The position numbers were made by a program, and so were the translations under genes. The notes under the pieces are model-generated. The model was not told where the DNA came from, did no database searches, and saw only the letters and a list, made by a program, of their open reading frames with translations. From Odobenus rosmarus divergens (taxonomy: Eukaryota > Chordata > Mammalia > Carnivora > Odobenidae): 64,000 bases of DNA. This document shows positions 36,680 to 47,164 of the stretch, one piece after another. Where the stretch lies: positions 6,615,534-6,679,533 of the forward strand of contig NW_004450267.1 of NCBI RefSeq assembly GCF_000321225.1, read 5' to 3'. The first letter of the stretch is position 1, and each line of letters opens with the position of its first letter.

Positions 36680-37115
36680 ACAATAAATCTAAGCAAGAAA
36701 ATGAAAAATGATCTATTTTTCCATCACCAACACATTTGAAAATGTTTAGCATTTTAAAATATGTCCCAGTTCCTTCCCCCTGCCATGCATACATTTATCT
36801 GTTGTCTTTTTTTTTTACACAACAGTGGGATCATACCACATGTTCTGTTTTATAATATGCATCTGAAAATGAAACAATAGCTTTTTAAATATCTTTCCGT
36901 GTCACGACATATCTCCGACAACACCGAGCCCCGGGATTTAGTGAAAGATGTATCATCACTTACGTAGCCAATCCCCTACTTGTAGATATTAGGTTGTTTC
37001 TCATTTTCACTAGTATAGACAAGCATTTTTATAAACATTTTTGGCTACATCTTTACTCGTATCCTTGACTGTTCACTGAGGTGGAAGTCCCAGGAGTGGA
37101 ATTGCTGGTCAATGC
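36680..37115 (-). mobile_element. Old L1-like fragment, minus strand
   Basis: Carries the same decayed sequence type as 48050-48400 (TTTAAATATCTTTCCGTGTC, ATTAGGTTGTTTCTCATTTT, GTGGAATTGCTGGTCAATGC). Strongly diverged. Confidence 0.45.
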
Positions 37116-37239
37116 GTGTGCAGGTCCCAGTGCTGGTGCCCCATTCAGGGCACCCTTGGAAATAGGCCCCCGTTAACTCTCTGCCTCCACATCTTCACTT
37201 CACCCCACTTTACCTGCGCTCCTGCAAGCATGTTAGCAG

Positions 37240-37470
37240 GGCTGGGTGGAACAGAATTTTCAGAGTCAGACAGACTGGGGTTGAAGCCTAGCTTTCCCAC
37301 TTAGTAAATGTGTGACCTTAGGCCGCTTTAATTAACCGCTCTGAATACTAGTTTCCTTTTCTGTAAAATAGGGGAAATAATTCAGCTTTTCTGATGTGGT
37401 TGTTGTAAGGATTGAACAAGATAAAAAATGCATGGAAAGCATTAGCCCAGCCACTGTCAGGTTGAAGGTG
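37240..37470 (-). repeat. MIR SINE
   Basis: CAGAGTCAGACAGACTGGGG, GTGTGACCTTAGGCCGCTTT and TTGTTGTAAGGATTGAACAA. Confidence 0.7.
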
Positions 37471-38315
37471 TTCAACCCATAATGATGGCCTTAGACCCAT
37501 CTCTCTCCCTAAGCCTATGTAAATCTTCTCACAAGGCCACATTTGAGATGCACCCGCCCCTCTGTGAGACTTTCCTGACCAGGGCTTGTAGAGCGCTTGC
37601 GGGCTGGACCCGCTTTTGATGTTCAGAACATATTGTCTTATTGGTTTCTTCTGTGGGTGACTATGTACAGAGGTGATGGCCCCTCTCACCATCCCACACG
37701 ATGTCCCCCCTCCCCATCTTGACTAATGATGACTTTTCACAAGTGTTCTTGGGGAATAGAGGCAATGATGAAGAGGAGCTTGGGACTCAGTGTTGGTAGC
37801 ATCACGATGGTTCTTTGGAACTTGTTTAGAGCCCTTTGGTCTCTGGCTCTGGCTATTGGATGGGACCTGCTCCCAGGTCCTAAACCCAAGTGCTGTCAGT
37901 GGGCAGCAGAGGCGAGGAGCTCAGCGGAGGAGTGGGCAGCAGGTGCTTTGCTAAGGCTGAGCCTCCCCAGGGAGTTGGGGGAGAAGGGGGTGGCAGAGCT
38001 CAGTATGTGGCCACAGGACCTTTGTGCAGCCTGCCAGATGTCTCACTCACCCTCATTACTTTGCACTGGGCCACAAGATGCTTTTGTAGCCAGCAGGGCT
38101 TTCCTCCCAAGCATCATCCAATCCACAAAGGTCCCTTTCATGCCCCACGGATGCCTCCCCAGTTGCCAGGGGAGATCGAGAAACTCAGTTGCCAGAACTG
38201 CAGATGGAAGGGCTTGCCGTGGGATAGCTTCCAGGAGAGGGCCCTGACGAGGGGAAGGCAATTCATGGAGTGGAGTGCACTGCTCACCCCTCTCCCCTGT
38301 CTGGGTGTCTTTCAG

Positions 38316-38403
38316 GAGTCATGGCCGGTTTCAACATGGGGGGTGACCTCCGGGAGCCCGCTGCCAGCATCCCCCTGGGCTCCCTAGCAGCTGTTGGCAT
38401 CTC
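38316..38403 (+). CDS. SLC12A8: SLC12A8 coding exon (SLC12 signature, second half)
   Basis: This is an 88-nt exon between the acceptor gtgtctttcag and the donor gtaagt. It starts with GA, completing a Gly codon from the previous exon, and ends with TC of a Ser codon. It encodes VMAGFNMGGDLREPAASIPL then GSLAAVGI. The MAG-N-GDL-P-SIP-G pattern is the conserved block after FFPxxTG in cation-chloride cotransporters and is the strongest family evidence in the window. A long (AGG)n tract and a facing pyrimidine tract lie about 200 bases downstream in the intron. Confidence 0.96.
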
Positions 38404-38596
38404 GTAAGTAAGTTCCCCTGGTGGCAATCCACTGGAGAGGAGGAGAGAAAACCCCAGGCAAAAGAGGGGATTGCCCCTTTTGTTCTGAGAGTGCCCCAAC
38501 TGTGGCCAATCTATTTCATATTCCAATTCTCCTTTTAACACTCAGCCGGCTGGAAAATTCACGTCTGGTGGGTTCAGACCCCCTGCCTGGGAATGC

Positions 38597-38642
38597 AGGA
38601 GGAGGAGGAGGAGGAGGAGGAGGAGGAGGAGGAGGAGGAGGA
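38597..38642. repeat. (AGG)n microsatellite with facing pyrimidine tract
   Basis: About 15 AGG units. A C/T-rich stretch (38645-38697) containing CCTCCTCCTCCCCC follows and is partly complementary. Confidence 0.95.
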
Positions 38643-38764
38643 ATCCTTTCTTCCCTTTCTCCTCAGCCTCCTGCCCCTCCTCCTCCCCCACTTCCATTTT
38701 GAACTTGGGGATTTTTTAACCATTGACTTTCCAGGATTGTTGGGAGGAACAGAAAGGTGAAGAG

Positions 38765-38890
38765 TTTTGCAATCAGGTTGGGATTTCTATCCCAGCTCTG
38801 CTGCTGGGGGGCTGGGTGATATGCTGAACAATGTACTTAGCTCTCTGAGCCTCTGTTTCCTTTCTCATAAAATGGGGATAATGGGAATAT
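38765..38890 (-). repeat. MIR SINE fragment
   Basis: TCTCTGAGCCTCTGTTTCCT and TCATAAAATGGGGATAATGG, reverse MIR core. Confidence 0.65.
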
Positions 38891-39439
38891 GTGTGCCCCA
38901 GAGACTGTGGAGCAGCTACTGTGTGTGAAGACACGTGGCAGGCTCTCCTCCCCTCAGCTCGCCTCCCCTGCTCCACCCCAAGGCTCTCAGGGTTTTAGTT
39001 CCCACCGCGCCACCCACACGAGCAGACTGAGTGGCCTTGGAGCTGTTTCTGACCTTCCAGAGTCTTCTGTTTTACTCTCTGTGCCCCAGGAAGAAGCTTC
39101 TCTGCCTTCACTGGGTGGATGCGAGAGGCATAGACGTGACAATGACTTGAGAAGTGAAAAGTGCCTGTGTTACTTTAAGTGTGGTACTTCAAAATACGAC
39201 TATGTGTGTTTCATAAACGCTGAATTTGCTCTTAGCTTATTAGAGCGGCCCCACTGCGTCGGGCACACAGCACCAGTCCGATGTGTGCTAAGTAGGGCTG
39301 CGTGCTGGCAAGAGAATGAAGGCCACAGAGAATGCTCTGGTGTTGGGAAGGACAGAGAAGAAAGAGCCCTGCCTCATTTTGGGGTCAGAGCTGGGAGGTC
39401 CCGGGACGGACCTTTGGCCCGTCCTCTCACTGCCCGGAT

Positions 39440-39520
39440 GGGAATGAGGCCACGGGGATCATGTGACTTATTCAAGGTCACAGGGCATCTAGGGGCAGAG
39501 CTGGGTCACCGCTGCCCTTT
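39440..39520 (+). repeat. MIR SINE fragment
   Basis: ATTCAAGGTCACAGGGCATC then GGCAGAGCTGGGTCACC, forward MIR. Confidence 0.5.
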
Positions 39521-39953
39521 TCACACTTGGCCCGGCTCTCTGTCACCTGGGATCCAAGGAACAGTGGGACTGAGAAGTCTGAGAGATCATCTGCATGTTC
39601 TTTGGGGGTGTGAAGGGGGGCTGTGGGGTTGCTGCTTACCCCTGCCTGAGTCCCGACAACCTGGAGGCCAGAGGGGCCTCCTGCTCCCCACTCCCAACAC
39701 CCTCAGTGCATCTTTCTTCTTTAATGTAACAAAGAGACAAAACAATCATACATTCTTTGGCAAGAGATATGCTGGAGGGGAAATAGTGCTGGGATCCCCC
39801 TCAGACAAGCCAGGGAGCCTTCATGACTGGCCTTTCTCTTTCCTTCTGAGATGGGTCCCCACGGGAACCTGGGGGGCTGAGTGCGGTGGGTTGGGATGGG
39901 CTTGGCTGAAGTCGGGGGGTGTAAGCTCTGCTCCACTCTTGGGGTTTTTGCAG

Positions 39954-40041
39954 GTGGTTTCTGTACCTCGTATTCGTCTTCCTGCTGGGCGCTGCCTGCA
40001 CCCGAGAGGCCCTTCGCTATGACTTCCTGATAGCAGAAAAG
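39954..40041 (+). CDS. SLC12A8: SLC12A8 coding exon (TM helix plus loop)
   Basis: This is an 88-nt exon with acceptor ggtttttgcag and donor gtgggt. Its first base completes the Ser codon split across the intron. The next 29 codons read [20 protein letters not shown] followed by RYDFLIAEK. The first half is a strongly hydrophobic membrane segment and the second half a polar loop. It leaves in phase 0. The same stretch is also covered by an unrelated-frame ORF running from 38889, which is not the coding frame. Confidence 0.95.
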
Positions 40042-41876
40042 GTGGGTGAGTCCTGGTCTGCCGACCAGCTCAGTCTGCTGGGTCTTTCATTTGCTCCCAT
40101 CTACTAGTAGCTACCTCCCCCGCTGCAGTCCTGCCTGGGAATCCAGAGAGGCTTGGGCCAGAAGTGGGGGCTGGGGGGGGTAAAAATATGGAAGAGGTAC
40201 AGGTTTTTCTTATGGGTCGGGGCACTAAATAAGAGGAACAAAAGTATCTCTTCATGTCAAAAATCAGGACAGAAACAAAGAATGCCCTCAGCGCAAACCC
40301 CTAGCTCAACCAGCCCTTCATTTTTGCCACTAGCCTCGCCTTCACCATGAGCAGAAAGGGCTGCTCACTGGAAGCAAGTAAAGGAGGAGGCCGAGGAGTG
40401 GGAAGGAGGCAGCAAAGTGGAGGGCGTTGGAGGAGGCCCAGTGACAGGGGGAAGCCCACTCTGCCCTCTGCAGACCTTGACTCGATGGGCCCTCCCCGGG
40501 AGTGGGGTGGGGTTGATCTGGCTGTAACACCTTTGTTTCTAGAGCAGTAGACCCTGCCAGAAGCGGATTAGCAAATTCCTCACATTCCACAGCTGCCCCT
40601 TAACAGGCTGGAGGTCAGGTGACAGTCAAGGACACTCATTTGGCATCTCTAGAACCTAGGAGAATAAGATTCCCAGATGCTTTTCTGGAAATCCCCAAAA
40701 ACTCCTACGTTCCCTTAAGTTCTTGGAGGAAAAGTGGACCCTGAGATTCCTGTCATTTATCAGAGAAATGTAGAAGGGTAGGCAAGTTTTCGTAGTTAAC
40801 TCCCGAGTGTTTTTGCTCAGATTTTGGGAGAAAGTAGCACTTTCTCTTGGTGTGAGGCTTTGCAAAGCCACCTTGCTGATCTTCACTGAGGACCACTGAC
40901 TGGGGCAGCCTGGGGCAGGAAACTCTGAACTCTCTTTTTAGAGCTACATTTGGGCTTGGTTTCCACATTAGCACAGGTTTCTTTTTAAGATACGTAGGTG
41001 ACAATGTAAAGATGATCTATGTTTTCAGGGGTCTTGACTCTGAAAGCAGGTTTCGAAAGGTGGAGCAGCTCAGGTGGTAAGGACACTCTCTCCACCCCCT
41101 TCCCGGGAGCAAGGTCTTAGACCCCCAGCGAGACGGCTTCTCTCAGGGAAGGAATCTGCGGCCCTTATTTATACCTACATGCAAGCTTCCGTCTTGAGTT
41201 TCATCTCCCACGGGCCTTTTCTCTAATCGTGGAATGAAAAGCTTGGCTGTATCAGAGGAATTAAAGGCCTCAGGGAACAGCTGATGCTTTGACCAGGGGG
41301 TCTGCCTGCTGTGGTCTGCAACTTGCCGGTGGCTAGCTAGCTCAGCCTGCCTCTAAAGCGGGTTCCTTTATAGTAGATTCCCTCACAGAGGTCCTTTTAA
41401 CCATTTGAGGCTCTGATCTGGATGGAACAAGGCAAATTGTTGACCCTCGGGGTCATTGTTCATCTCAGCTGCACATCTTAGCTGGGGCCTGGGTTCGGAG
41501 CTGTCCTGGGCCCTGAGGAAGCGATGCCTCCTCAGTCTGGTCTGTGTGTCCTGAGGGTCTCACCCTGGGGCAGAGACCAGGCAGGCCTCCAGGACGCTCC
41601 CCTTGGTGCTGGCTCTCAGGAAGCTCCACGGTGCTTTCTGCCAGAACGCTTATCTTCAGTGGCTGCTGGCTGCCCTGAATTCCTTTTCACTGACCTGCAG
41701 CTGGTCAGTTCATCTGTTTCTTTTTTGGTTTCCTGCAGCTTCTCAGATCTATTTCTAATTATTTGTCTTCCCAGCCTACGGTTTCTCTAAGAAGTTTCTT
41801 TTTTGCTTTATATTCCTACCCCACAAAAACTTTAGCCTGGTTCTTGGGTGTCAGTCTCCATAGTGTCATGCTTTTT

Positions 41877-41975
41877 TTTTTTTTAAGTAGGCTCCACGCC
41901 CAACATGGGGCTTGAACTCACAACCTCCTGATCAAGCGTTGCCTGCTGTACCGACAGAGCCAACAAGCTGCCCTG
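41877..41975 (-). mobile_element. Old, short Can-SINE-like copy
   Basis: T run followed by a diverged tRNA-like head (GGGGCTTGAACTCACAACC). It lacks the CT-rich middle. Flanks TAGTGTCATGCTTTTT and TAGTGTTATGGTTTTT differ at two sites, suggesting an older insertion. Confidence 0.75.
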
Positions 41976-42004
41976 TAGTGTTATGGTTTTTCAAAAGTCT
42001 TTAG

Positions 42005-42090
42005 TACGTTGCGGTGGCTCTGAGGTAATCTGTGTAAAGCACAATATTTGGTACACAGTAGGTGCTTATTAAATATTGACTCCTCTGAAC
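42005..42090 (-). repeat. MIR SINE fragment
   Basis: Reverse MIR end: GGTACACAGTAGGTGCTTAT. Confidence 0.5.
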
Positions 42091-42505
42091 ACTCCTTAAT
42101 GGGGATAACCTTATAGGTAGGACATATTTTTTTCCTACAAATCTACCGTATTTAACTGGATAGGAAAAAAAAAGAGTCAATCCCAATATTATCCAGTTAT
42201 AGAAAGAGGAATTGTATGAAGAACAGGTGTTAGCAGAGGTAAAACTAAATAGATTAAATAACTGTTTTGGAATAAACTTGTATACAGTCCAGGAAAAAAA
42301 AGAAGTTTATTAAACATCAAAAAGACCAAGTACTTTAGGAAGCCTGGAGCTTGCCAACCAGCAAAATAAGAACAAACTGAGTAGGAAAAGTACCCCCAAA
42401 GCATCTTTGTTAAAAAGGAGGTATCCCACCAAGTAAACTCTAATCATTCTTAGATTTGACAGTCATGGTTTCAGGTGTTCAGGAGGGACCTGGAGCGCCC
42501 ACGGC

Positions 42506-42530
42506 GGGGGGGGGGGGGGGGGCGGGGGGG
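42506..42530 (+). repeat. Long G homopolymer
   Basis: 17 G, one C, then 7 G. Length is prone to sequencing error. Confidence 0.9.
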
Positions 42531-43742
42531 CAGGGTTGGCAGCTGGTGAAGGAGGAAGCTCCTCAGCCTTGCCCATCCAGCCCAGCCTGGCTGTCCTCTG
42601 CTCTCCCTCATGGACACAGAGCTGTCTCTCAGGAAGTGAAGCCAACTTTATTTCCTTCTGGAAAATGTCTATCAAGTGAGAGAAAACTTGACTGAAAGTT
42701 GAGATATCGGTCCTTTTGTGAAGTTGGGACAGTATGAGGAAACTCTTGTCTGTGGAAATCTGATGCAGGAGAAAACGAGGGGACCATGAGACAATTTGGG
42801 ATTGTAAGAGTTTCAGGATGTACTCCTCACTAATATCAAGGGGCCGTAGGAATTGGATGAAGCAGGATGAGCACCTTGCAAATGACTTTGAATGTGATCC
42901 TTCAAGAGAAGGGAACGGCCGGTGGACAGGTGGGATTTCTCCAGGACTGAAGCTCTGATGGTAGCCAGCATAAAATACAAAAAGCAAGGAGATGGAATTA
43001 TAATTTTCATCAGGAGTTACTGAAGGAAGAAGTTAGGGTAGTTCATACCTCAGATAATTTTGGAAAGATAGCTTTTTTGCTCAAACAGCTGTATGACAGA
43101 GGTGTACTTTTTTTCCCCCTAAAAAACTGTTGACACACCTCTGCTCAAGTAAATGCTCACTTCATCTCCACGGGCATAGTTCGCAAGCTCACAGTTCCGT
43201 ATGAAGAGAGAAAGTGATTAAATTCTACGAGGGCTGGAAGCAAAGCTGTGTAGTTCACTGTTGAACCTATAATGTCTTACCCTGTGCCTAGAGGGGGCCA
43301 GGTCTGTCACCTGTCCTCAGCGAACGCTCCCGTGCATGGATGACGGGAAGGAAGGGACAGGATACATGTGGGAGAGAGAGAGAGTGGAGTTTTATAATTG
43401 ATCCACACACCACAACCAACATCTCATTTATTTTTCAGAAAACTGACAGAATAATAGTTTTATATAAAAGATTGTCGAGTGAACAGACCATTGTAAACAC
43501 AGTTGCCACACTGGACATCAACAAGTCACTGTGCCTGGACAGTCCCCTCTCTGGCCCCCAGCCCAGAGGTTCTGCAGGAGTCCCAGGGAGTGCCTGTGGG
43601 AAGGCAACCATGGGCATCTCTGTAGCACCTGGTACTAGAGACTCCAGTTTCCTGGGTCAGCCCCACACGAGGAGGAAGCCAGACTGGGCAGTCTCACTTC
43701 CAACCTGAGTAATGGACAGGCTTTCAATGAAAACAATTTTTT

Positions 43743-43928
43743 AAAAAAAAAAAAAACTTTTTATTTATTTATTCATGAGAGACAGAGAGAGAGAGAGAGA
43801 GAGAATGGCAGAGGGAGAAGCAGGCTCCCAAGAAGCAGGGAGCCTGATGCGGGACTCGATCCCAGGACCCTGGGATCATGACCTGAGCCGAAGGCAGACG
43901 CTTAACCATCTGAGCCACCCAGGCGCCC
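43743..43928 (-). mobile_element. Can-SINE
   Basis: Reverse SINE, A/T tail then TTTATTTATTTATTCATGAG, ending GAGCCACCCAGGCGCCC. The duplication GAAAACAA followed by a T run is at 43729 and 43929. Confidence 0.94.
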
Positions 43929-44062
43929 GAAAACAAATTTTTTTTTTAACAGAAATATATATAACCTTTTGGATAAGAAGCAATAAAATTTCTGCAAGGA
44001 GATACCATGTCTCCTGGAGAATTCTCTGAAGGGACAGTGCAGTGGTTCCAATGCACCTTGCC

Positions 44063-44259
44063 CAGCGGTTCTCTACCCTGGATGCACATTAGAATTGCCT
44101 GGAGGGTTTTTGAAAAATCAACGACGTCTGTGCCCCACCCAACCACTGGTAAAGCCAAACCTCTTGGACTGATTCTTTGGTATAGCTGGAGTGGAGAACT
44201 CCTAGTTGCATTTTCTAAAAGCTTTTGATAAAATTTTATCACAGAACCTATGTATTTTT
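44063..44259 (+). mobile_element. MER5-type hAT element
   Basis: Starts CAGCGGTTCTCTACCCTGGA, the expected terminal repeat, then TTAGAATTGCCTGGAGGG. Its far end meets the short SINE-like copy at 44260. Confidence 0.65.
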
Positions 44260-44359
44260 TTTTCAATGTAATCTCTACCCACAATGTGGGGCTCAAACTC
44301 ATGACCCCGAGATCAGGAGTCGGATATTCCACCCACTGAGCCAGCCAGGCACCCTGAGT
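44260..44359 (-). mobile_element. Old, short Can-SINE-like copy (inside or beside MER5-type element)
   Basis: A diverged reverse copy (GGGGCTCAAACTCATGACCC, CTGAGCCAGCCAGGCACCC) of the same short type as 41877-41975. Flanks CTATGTATTTTT and CTAGGTATTTTT differ at one site. Confidence 0.78.
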
Positions 44360-45629
44360 CTAGGTATTTTTAAAACTAATGAATACAGGATGTGTTTGGT
44401 CGAGAAAACAGAAACAAACGTTTGAGGTGAAGGACTGCATCCCAGAATGGATCAGGGGTTGATAATGGAAGCAGTTTATCTAACGATTTTGTGAGGCATC
44501 CAGGGCATGAGTCGCGAAGCCTCACGAATTTCACGGGCACGGTGGAGCCTGTGGTGTGGTGGGGCAGGGGCGGGACGCACAAGCAGCAGGAGCCTATGCT
44601 CTACTGCAGGAGAGCCCCCTCGTGCCACGGACTACAACACAGGTGGGGGTTATGCTGGTGACAATGAAGAAAATATACAGGGGCATTCAATGGGGATGAG
44701 ATGAGGTCATGCGTTTAGGGAAAAGTAATCCACACTGAAATGAGGGACAAGTTAGGCTCTGTAGTGGACCTGAGTCATGTCCATCAGGCCCCTAGCATCC
44801 CTGACCGTTTGGGGGTCATTCCACCTATATATGATCTAGGAGGGAGTGAGCCTCATTTAATATTACAGAAGCCCCTCTCTTGCCCGTCCCTTTGTGGCCC
44901 TGTTAGGGCATGTGATCTAGGTTAGACCCATCAGATGCTCCAAGTATCATGAATGAGGCAACGAAGAAGGGATGATGGGAATTTATCCACAGGGCAGCAG
45001 GGTGCTGGTAGCTTCCTGGCCGACCGTTCCTCTTCCAGAGTCCCAGTTGCACCTCTAGGCTTGGGTCTTGTTCTTTTCCACACCTGATCTTTCAGCCACG
45101 TGATGTGAACCTCTAGTGTCCTACAAATATATTCTTTTAAAAATATATTGTTTCCCATCAGGAATCCTGGCTGGTGCAGGTTTTCCATAATTTATGAGCC
45201 AGGAAAGAGGTCTAGCCAGAAGCTGGTATCCCATGTAGCTCGATGCCACTGACCCAGTGACTGCTAAAGCAGGGACATAAAAAGTGAGGTGAAGAAGCTT
45301 CATCATGAAGGATGTGACAAGACCATGCAAATTAGAGCTAACCCATCTGTGATAGCTGGACAAATGAGCACTTGGAACACACAGTTCTGGCCGCCGTGCC
45401 TATAGTAAAGTAGAATGGAGAAGGGTACCTCAAATAATCAGAAAGCAGGGCTACTTCCTGGTGGGTCCAGAAGAGGGCTGGCTCAGGAAGGTGGGGCGGG
45501 TTCCTGACCCACAGCCTGTGGCCCAGCTGCGTGGCCAGCAGCGCTGATCTTCGCAAGTCGACACCAAGGAGAACAATTGTGCCCTCTCTGACTCTGTTAG
45601 TGACCTGTGGGCCACGTGGGTCATGGATC

Positions 45630-46035
45630 TCATTCACTCATCCATTCGGCATTTGTAGCTCTGTGTTGGCACCAAGGATACTAGGATGAGCAAGACAGGA
45701 GCCCTGCAGAAATGAGGCCTCTGGGGCTACTAGGGGACACAGCGTGCTAGGTGTTCCCCAACCTCAGGCTGAGGTGCTGCGGGGCCCTAAGGAGCAGCCA
45801 CTGCTGTGAGGGGCTGGGGGAAGGTCTCATGGGGGAGGAGAGGGTTGGGCTGAGTCTTAAAGCACACCTGGGTGCAAAAGGCATGGACAAAGGATGGCAG
45901 CAGGCAGGGAAGCGTGCTGACAAAAAGTCTGAGTGTGTGGCACGTGGGCCTACAAAGGTCACAGACCAGGAAGGGCTGAGGATGCCAAGGCGGTGGGAAG
46001 CCATTGATATTTCTGTGGCAGTGGCATTCTGATCA
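45630..46035 (-). repeat. L2 LINE 3' end, minus strand
   Basis: Starts with CATTCACTCATCCATTCGGC and passes through the L2-like GGATACTAGGATGAGCAAGA. A diverged copy. Confidence 0.5.
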
Positions 46036-46127
46036 GGTTTGAATTTAGAGAGGTCACTCTGGCGGAGGCTTGGGGACAATTCAGAGTGGGCGGAGCTTAG
46101 AGGCGGGAGGCCAATTCGCATTGCAGT

Positions 46128-46800
46128 TAGCTAGTGGTCCTCAAAGTGTGCTCCCCAGGCCCTCTGCATCAGCATCAACTGGGAGCTTGTTGGAAATCCA
46201 AATTCTTGGGCCCTTTCCTAGGCCTACTTAATCAGAAACCCTGAGGTGGGGACCAGGAATCTGTATTTTTTTTTAATTTTATTTTATTATGTTAGTCACC
46301 ATACAATATATCATTAGTTTTTGATGTAGTGTTCCATGATTCACTGTTTGCGTATAACACCCATTGCTCCATGCAGTATGTGCCCTCCTTAATACCCATC
46401 ACCGGGCTAACCCATCCCCCCACCACCTCCCCTCTGAAACGCTCAGTTTGTTTCTCAGAGTCCACAGTCTCTCAGGCTCGTCTCCCCCTCCGGTTCCCCC
46501 CGCTTCATTTTTCCCTTCCTTCTCCTGATGTCCTCCATGCTATTCCTTATATTCCACAAATAAGTGAAACCATAGGTTAGGTGACTTTCTCTGCTTGACT
46601 TATTTTTAGCATAATCTCCTCTAGTCCCATCCATGTTGATGTAAAAGTTGGGTATTCATCCTTTCTGATGGCTGAGTAATATTCCATTGTATATATGGAC
46701 CACATCTTCTTTATCCATTCATCTGTTGGAGGGCAACAAGCCCTCTAGATGAGTCTGGTGCATGTTCATTTTGAGACCCTGTGTCATCCACACAAGAGGT
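46128..46800 (+). mobile_element. MER5-type hAT element split by an L1
   Basis: Left part GTGGTCCTCAAAGTGTGCTC to GAATCTGTATTT, right part AACAAGCCCTCTAGATGAGT. The L1 at 46262-46735 lies between them. Confidence 0.65.
46262..46735 (-). mobile_element. Carnivore-type L1 3' end, truncated, inside a MER5-type element
   Basis: A T/A-rich tail is followed by the reverse of an L1 3' UTR and ORF2 end (CACCATACAATATATCATTA, ATTCCATTGTATATATGGAC, CTTTATCCATTCATCTGTTG). It is 5'-truncated after about 470 bases. It is less decayed than the other L1 pieces, so it is probably a younger carnivore L1. No clear target duplication was found. Confidence 0.82.
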
Positions 46801-46988
46801 GATGGTGGGCCAAACTGAAAAGTCATGGTATGAATGAAGTGGGGTGGGTCTGGGAATGTTGGAAACCTATCCAAGAGGTTGAATCTAGAGGACTAATGAT
46901 CGATGGGGTGCAGATGGGTGGGTGCTAGGGGAGCAGAAGGGGACAAGTGGATGCTGGCATTGGGTAATGAAACTGCTTCCTCATACAG

Positions 46989-47135
46989 GTGTCCCTGGTA
47001 GGCTTCCTGTTCCTTTTGGGCTTATACATTTCATCCCTGGCCTCCTGTATGGGAGGACTCTACGGAGCTCCCCGGATCCTGCAGTGCATTGCCCAGGAGA
47101 AAGTCATTCCTGCGCTGGCCTGTTTGGGGCAAGGG
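46989..47135 (+). CDS. SLC12A8: SLC12A8 coding exon (TM helix and GAPRILQ block)
   Basis: This exon is 147 nt, exactly 49 codons, phase 0 to phase 0, with acceptor tcatacag and donor gtaagc. It encodes a hydrophobic run [20 protein letters not shown], then [20 protein letters not shown] and PALACLGQG. The G-L-x-GAPRILQ-A-x-x-x-VIPAL pattern matches the SLC12 family helix that carries the GAPRILQ motif. A run of 19 T begins 11 bases after the exon, a U-rich context that can support recognition of the 5' splice site. Confidence 0.96.
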
Positions 47136-47145
47136 GTAAGCGACC

Positions 47146-47164
47146 TTTTTTTTTTTTTTTTTTT
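47146..47164 (+). repeat. T19 run just after an SLC12A8 donor
   Basis: Nineteen consecutive T starting 11 bases after the exon ending at 47135. Confidence 0.95.

Larger units (their letters stand above)
24521..38315 (+). other. SLC12A8 intron
   Basis: Bounded by gtatag and tttcag. It holds the L1 with the 5S pseudogene, two Can-SINEs, an L2 fragment, two hAT-like elements, several MIRs and the 116-bp direct repeat. Little is recognised in 24521-25180, 27110-28490, 30680-31815, 32165-33770, 34000-34730, 35000-36680 (AT-rich, possibly an old L1 5' remnant) and 37470-38315. Confidence 0.9.
38404..39953 (+). other. SLC12A8 intron (short, GC-rich)
   Basis: Contains the (AGG)n tract, two MIR fragments and a 377-codon open frame that continues into the next exon out of frame. 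No other feature was recognised. Confidence 0.9.
40042..46988 (+). other. SLC12A8 intron
   Basis: Holds three Can-SINE copies, two MER5-type elements, the carnivore L1 3' end, an L2 fragment and the G homopolymer. Nothing recognised in 40042-41870, 42540-43735, 44400-45630 and 46800-46988. Confidence 0.9.

Noticed and set aside
37726..38247. 173-codon plus-strand ORF upstream of the SLC12A8 exon at 38316
   Set aside because: Not in a frame that joins the exon, no similarity to SLC12A8, and GC-rich composition.
42463..42987. 174-codon minus-strand ORF
   Set aside because: Its proline run is the translated G homopolymer; there are no domains, and the frame depends on homopolymer length.
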